Below are positions 7,205-10,125 of a DNA stretch of 10,125 nt, in pieces; the stretch's first letter is position 1; each line of letters starts with the position of its first letter. The position numbers and the translations under genes are program-made. Under the pieces are notes generated by a model, which was given only the letters and a program-made list of their open reading frames with translations, had not been told where the DNA came from and did no database searches. The DNA lies in assembly GCA_035648055.1 (NCBI GenBank), contig DASRMF010000115.1, positions 1-10,125 on the forward strand. The letters run 5' to 3'. Source of the stretch: Sediminicultor sp035648055. Lineage in GTDB: Bacteria; Atribacterota; Phoenicimicrobiia; Phoenicimicrobiales; Phoenicimicrobiaceae.

Positions 7205-7342
7205 TTCGTATCGCGTATCGCGTGAAGACAATCAGTTTTCAATTTTAATTTATTATAAGGGCGTATACAATACACCCCTACTTGCAACTCGCACCTTGTA
7301 TCTTGTACCTTCTTTTTCTCTTTATACGATACTCGATACGAA
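7205..7342. repeat. Inverted-repeat-bounded intergenic element (MITE-like)
   Basis: The lysC-dapA gap is almost filled by a 138-bp element whose ends are inverted copies of one another: 7205-7220 and 7327-7342 pair at 15 of 16 positions (single mismatch at 7214/7333). Each arm is a near-tandem duplication (CGTATCG twice on the left, CGATAC twice on the right). Inside is a smaller palindrome, 7259-7266 with 7270-7277, which in operon mRNA makes eight pairs including one U-G around a 3-nt loop, and a stretch of short repeated words (CTTGTAT/CTTGTAC, 7294-7309). It has no coding capacity. Size, terminal inverted repeats and intergenic placement resemble a MITE or palindromic intergenic repeat. 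I see no convincing target-site duplication, so transposition is inferred, not shown. Confidence 0.65.
7252..7257 (-). promoter_or_regulatory. Possible -10 box of an internal dapA promoter
   Basis: The minus strand reads TATAAT exactly here, inside the inverted-repeat element and about 70 nt upstream of the dapA ATG. At the proper distance upstream (7275-7280) the minus strand reads TAGGGG, which is not a sigma-70 -35 box, and there is no extended TG. In AT-rich DNA a lone TATAAT is weak evidence, so this is a tentative secondary promoter. Confidence 0.2.
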
Positions 7343-7359
7343 TTTGGCTTGTGGCTAAT

Positions 7360-8595
7360 TTATTTGCTTATCTTGATTCCTGCTTCTTCTAATGATTTGT
7401 TTATTGTATTGTAGGCGAATTTCCTATTTTTCCATTCCAAAAAGATTAAAATATCTGTTTTGATAGTAGTCATTTCAATTATATTTATATTATTTTGAGC
7501 TAATGGTCGGGTAATCCTCTCGATAATACCAGGTGTTTCAATAAAGTCTCTGCTTCGGGCAATAATTAAGGCAATATCTTTTTTTAAGGTAACTGATTTT
7601 AATCTTTCATCTTCGATTACTATAGGATGGATTAAGTCATAGGATTTTTGAGTAAAATTTTCTGTAACATAAATCCCAACATGTTTTGTCCCGATAGAAA
7701 CTCCGAATAGGCTAATATTATTATCAGAAATAGGAGTAATTATCTTTTTTAATAGTCCAGGAGTATTAAAAATTTCAGTTCCCAGGATAGTTAACATAGT
7801 CAGTTTTTCTTTGAAAAGAGTTAATTTACTTTTAAAAGCACCTATTATCTCTGTACCCTCTGCTGCTAAGTTTCCGCTTTTAAAGTGAATTATTTTTGCT
7901 TTCATCTTATCCGTTTTGTATTTTAAGGCCTGTGGATGTAAAACTTTTGCTCCGCCTTCAGCAAGGACTCCCATCTCTTCCACACTTATTTTTTTTAAAG
8001 TTACGGGTTCTTTTATTATCCGGGGATCAGCACTTAATACCCCCACTGCATCAGTTACGATTATTACTTCATCGGCTTCCAAAAAATTCCCCAGGGCAAA
8101 AGCAGTGATATCGCTACCGCCACGGCCAAGTGTGGTTATGTTTCCATATTCATAACTTCTACCCAAAAAACCGCATACTATAGGAATAACACCCTTTTTT
8201 AACAGTGGGTCGATTATTTTTTGACACTTTTTTTTGCTCTCCGCAGACAGTATTTTAGCCTGACTAAAATTTTCATCAGTTGTTATAGGAAAATCCTTAT
8301 CTGCCGGGTCAAAATATTTAGAAGAAAATCCCATAGATTTAATGGTAGCCGCAAGAATCCTGGCACTTATCCGTTCTCCCATAGAAACAAAATCAGCATA
8401 ATCCCTATCCTCAATATGCTCTTTGACAGAATCTTTAAGTAAAGAAGTTAAGGTGTCAGTGGTATTACCCATTGCTGAAACAACAGCTACTATTTCATAT
8501 CCTTTTTTTGCTTGTTGAATTATTGATTGAGCGGCTTTTTTAATTCTTTCAGGATCCTGAACGCTGGTTCCGCCAAATTTTACTATTATTCTCAT
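7360..8595 (-). CDS. lysC: Aspartate kinase (aspartokinase)
   Basis: Aspartokinase phosphorylates L-aspartate with ATP, the entry to the lysine/threonine/methionine family. From ATG 8595 it has 411 residues, the usual size of monofunctional enzymes. The kinase domain starts with K-F-G-G-T-S-V (6-12), followed by M-G-E-R (72-75), T-L-G-R-G-G-S-D (155-162) and T-D-A-V-G-V-L-S-A-D-P-R (181-192). Two ACT-type regulatory repeats follow, roughly 265-335 and 345-410, each with a P-G-L/I-I-x-x-I turn (N-T-P-G-L at 277-281; E-T-P-G-I at 353-357), so allosteric feedback by an aspartate-family amino acid is likely, on top of riboswitch control; lysine is the natural candidate but not proven. No homoserine dehydrogenase domain is fused. 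The in-frame GTG at 8604 is rejected because it lies inside the ribosome binding site. It follows lysA by 23 nt. asd, which uses its product, is absent here. Confidence 0.96.
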   Translation of the reverse strand: MRIIVKFGGTSVQDPERIKKAAQSIIQQAKKGYEIVAVVSAMGNTTDTLTSLLKDSVKEHIEDRDYADFVSMGERISARILAATIKSMGFSSKYFDPADKDFPITTDENFSQAKILSAESKKKCQKIIDPLLKKGVIPIVCGFLGRSYEYGNITTLGRGGSDITAFALGNFLEADEVIIVTDAVGVLSADPRIIKEPVTLKKISVEEMGVLAEGGAKVLHPQALKYKTDKMKAKIIHFKSGNLAAEGTEIIGAFKSKLTLFKEKLTMLTILGTEIFNTPGLLKKIITPISDNNISLFGVSIGTKHVGIYVTENFTQKSYDLIHPIVIEDERLKSVTLKKDIALIIARSRDFIETPGIIERITRPLAQNNINIIEMTTIKTDILIFLEWKNRKFAYNTINKSLEEAGIKISK

Positions 8596-8600
8596 AGATA

Positions 8601-8607
8601 TCACCTT
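8601..8607 (-). promoter_or_regulatory. Ribosome binding site deciding the lysC start
   Basis: AAGGTGA on the minus strand lies 5 nt before ATG 8595. Its central GTG is the in-frame alternative start at 8604, so that codon is part of the binding site and not the start of the protein. Confidence 0.7.
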
Positions 8608-8618
8608 TGCATCATTTT

Positions 8619-9953
8619 TTATTTAAGCCATTCCGGCATAGTATCATTTCTTACAATATCAGCATAAGACTCTCTTTTTACCATTAAATCATCTTTTCCT
8701 TGATTTGTCAGGACAACCGCTGGCCGCGGAAGCCGGTTATAATTGCTGGACATAGAATAATGGTATGCTCCAGTGGTAAATACCGCTAAAAGATCTCCGG
8801 GTGAAGCTGAAGGAAGTTTCAAATCTTTTATTAAAATATCTCCTGATTCACAGCATTTTCCGGCAATAGTTACTACTTCCTCAGGCAGATTACCATTTAC
8901 TTTATTTACTAAAACAGCTTCATATTTTGCTTGGTAAAGGATGGGTCGAGGATTGTCAGCCATACCGCCATCTGTAATTAGGTATTTTTTAATCCCAGGT
9001 ATATCTTTTATATTACCGATAGTATAAAGAGTAATACCTGCTTCTGCTACTATAGACCTTCCTGGTTCTATCAATATCTTAGGCATTACTAAATTATTTT
9101 CTTTTATTTCTTTTGCAAGATTATCTACAATTAAATTTACAAAATTTTCTATGGAAGGAGGTTGATCAGATTCAAGGTATTTCACCCCTAAACCTCCACC
9201 CAAATTTAGATTAAGGGTATCTATTCCCCAGAGGTCTTTTATTTGTTTAATGAGTTTTGCCATTTCCTTAATAGCCAGGGCATAAGAAGATAGATCAAAA
9301 ATTTGTGAGCCAAGATGAAAATGCAAACCATTATAACTAACATGTTCTTTGGATAAAACTTTTTTCATAAAACCAGGTACCCTGTCGATACTGATTCCAA
9401 ATTTTGAATCTACCTGTCCGGTTTGAATATATTTATGGGTATGAGTATCAATGCCCGGTGTTACCCGGAGAATTATTCTCACTTTTGTATTTAAACTTTC
9501 TGCAATCTGTTCAATCAAGTCGAGCTCATATTCACTATCTACCATCATGGTGCCAACTTTTTCTTTAAGAGCGAATTCTATTTCCTCTTTGGATTTGTTA
9601 TTCCCATGGAAAAATATTTTTTCCGGAGGAAATCCTGCTGATAGGGCAGTATATAATTCTCCGCCAGAAGAAACATCCAAACTTAAGCCCTCTTCCTTTA
9701 AAATATTGCACATAGCTTTAACCAGGAAAGCCTTTCCGGCATATAGTATTTCAAAAGTAACATTTCTTGCAGAAAATGCGTTAACATATTGCCGGCATTT
9801 TTTTCTAATTATATTTTCCGAAAAGATATAACAGGGAGTTCCATATTTTTGAGCTAATTTTATAATTTCACATTGGTCGAATTCTAAATTTCCAGATTTA
9901 TTTAGAGAAAGACCTTCCCTGTTAATTTGAGAGACTATTTTATTTGAGTTCAT
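8619..9953 (-). CDS. lysA: Diaminopimelate decarboxylase
   Basis: LysA is a PLP enzyme of the fold-type III (alanine racemase-like) family that decarboxylates meso-diaminopimelate to L-lysine, the last step of the pathway. The protein has 444 residues. Seen in order: Y-A-G-K-A-F-L with Schiff-base Lys74, S-S-G-G-E-L (95-100), H-F-H-L-G-S-Q (211-217), G-G-G-L-G-V (252-257), E-P-G-R-S (296-300), D-N-P-R-P (333-337), C-E-S-G-D (368-372) with active-site Cys368, and G-A-Y-H-Y-S-M-S-S-N-Y-N (395-406). These distinguish it from ornithine and arginine decarboxylases of the same fold. ATG 9953 has AGGAGG at 9959-9964, 5 nt upstream. About 25 residues precede the conserved core, slightly long but common. 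It is the first gene after the lysine riboswitch, so the end product controls its own last enzyme and the whole operon. Confidence 0.97.
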   Translation of the reverse strand: MNSNKIVSQINREGLSLNKSGNLEFDQCEIIKLAQKYGTPCYIFSENIIRKKCRQYVNAFSARNVTFEILYAGKAFLVKAMCNILKEEGLSLDVSSGGELYTALSAGFPPEKIFFHGNNKSKEEIEFALKEKVGTMMVDSEYELDLIEQIAESLNTKVRIILRVTPGIDTHTHKYIQTGQVDSKFGISIDRVPGFMKKVLSKEHVSYNGLHFHLGSQIFDLSSYALAIKEMAKLIKQIKDLWGIDTLNLNLGGGLGVKYLESDQPPSIENFVNLIVDNLAKEIKENNLVMPKILIEPGRSIVAEAGITLYTIGNIKDIPGIKKYLITDGGMADNPRPILYQAKYEAVLVNKVNGNLPEEVVTIAGKCCESGDILIKDLKLPSASPGDLLAVFTTGAYHYSMSSNYNRLPRPAVVLTNQGKDDLMVKRESYADIVRNDTMPEWLK

Positions 9954-9980
9954 TATATCCTCCTAAATTTTATAATTATG

Positions 9981-10028
9981 AAAAATAAAAAAGGCAATTG
10001 ATAAGCGCTATGCTAATCAATTGCCTTT
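9981..10028 (-). terminator. Riboswitch-controlled intrinsic terminator upstream of lysA
   Basis: On the minus strand a perfect 13-bp stem (10028-10016 with 10002-9990) closes a loop with a short AGC/GCT inner helix and is followed by a T-rich run (9990-9981). It lies about 17 nt before the lysA ribosome binding site and just after the lysine riboswitch, where the expression platform of L-box leaders sits. Loop bases 10011-10004 can pair instead with riboswitch bases 10083-10076, which would disrupt the terminator. Confidence 0.9.
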
Positions 10029-10069
10029 AATTAAACTGACAATTAAATTTACTCCCATTTCTCTCATTA

Positions 10070-10125
10070 GATGAGATAGCGCTCCATCAGAAACCAGGGT
10101 ATAGATTCTGATGACAGTCTTATGG
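10070..10125 (-). ncRNA. Lysine riboswitch (L box), 3' part, cut by the window edge
   Basis: Read on the minus strand, the segment has the 3' signature of the L-box aptamer: A-C-U-G-U-C, then a hairpin (P5; 8-bp stem 10113-10106 with 10092-10085), then G-G-A-G-C-G-C-U-A-U-C-U at about 10086-10075, closely matching the 3' strand of the Bacillus subtilis lysC leader, which reads G-G-A-G-G-G-C-U-A-U-C-U. It stands directly upstream of an intrinsic terminator and of lysA. The 5' strand of P1 and helices P2-P4 lie beyond 10125, so the aptamer cannot be checked in full. By known L-box behaviour, bound lysine stabilises P1 and allows termination, switching the operon off. A promoter is expected further upstream, outside the window. 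Confidence 0.85.

Noticed and set aside
7184..7231. Upstream ATG extending dapA by 16 residues
   Set aside because: The extra codons lie mainly in the inverted-repeat element and would read through the AAGGAGG at 7192-7198. DapA family numbering starts at 7183.
7207..7340. Repeated CGTATCG/CGATAC words as a CRISPR array
   Set aside because: The units are 6-7 bp, nearly adjacent, and inverted at the two ends, with no regular spacers and no cas gene.
9451..9831. 126-aa open frame on the + strand opposite lysA
   Set aside because: It is antisense to a well-conserved lysA, has no ribosome binding site or recognisable domain, and its composition mirrors the lysA codons. The shorter antisense or out-of-frame openings within the other genes were dropped for the same reason.

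Overview
The window is AT-rich bacterial DNA with short intergenic gaps and clear Shine-Dalgarno sites. It holds two convergent gene clusters that meet at a strong hairpin near 3418-3463. The DapL route to lysine, a lysine (L-box) riboswitch and a LarA-family protein suggest a low-GC, probably anaerobic bacterium, of the Firmicutes/Thermotogae/Atribacterota kind. Nothing in the window fixes the phylum.

Left part, + strand (1-3401). The window opens in the C-terminal end of a class II (metal-dependent) ketose-bisphosphate aldolase (stop at 228). Next is about 190 bp that appears to contain a decayed coding fragment with an in-frame stop. It is followed by an intact FGGY-family carbohydrate kinase (417-1967) and a DUF2088/LarA-family protein (2019-3401) that keeps the nickel-pincer attachment lysine and the catalytic residues of lactate racemase. 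Aldolase, sugar kinase and 2-hydroxyacid racemase/epimerase together look like a catabolic module for an unidentified sugar or sugar acid. A 16-bp perfect hairpin with a T tract ends this unit.

Right part, - strand (10125 down to 3480). This is a lysine biosynthesis operon, in transcription order: 3' part of a lysine riboswitch with its intrinsic terminator, lysA, lysC, dapA, dapB, dapF, dapL. The products cover aspartate to lysine by the diaminopimelate aminotransferase variant, except for aspartate-semialdehyde dehydrogenase (asd), which is not in the window. dapL replaces the succinylase/acetylase branch (dapD/dapC/dapE). dapA-dapB-dapF-dapL are tightly packed (4-nt gap, then two ATGA overlaps), whereas lysC and dapA are separated by 176 bp.

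That 176-bp gap holds the least ordinary structure in the window: a 138-bp element bounded by near-perfect 16-bp inverted repeats with a small internal hairpin, resembling a miniature inverted-repeat element inserted between lysC and the dapA ribosome binding site. The riboswitch is cut by the right window edge. Its visible part contains an 8-base stretch exactly complementary to the loop of the downstream terminator, which gives a readable antitermination switch. I see no CRISPR array, tRNA, rRNA, transposase or defence gene.
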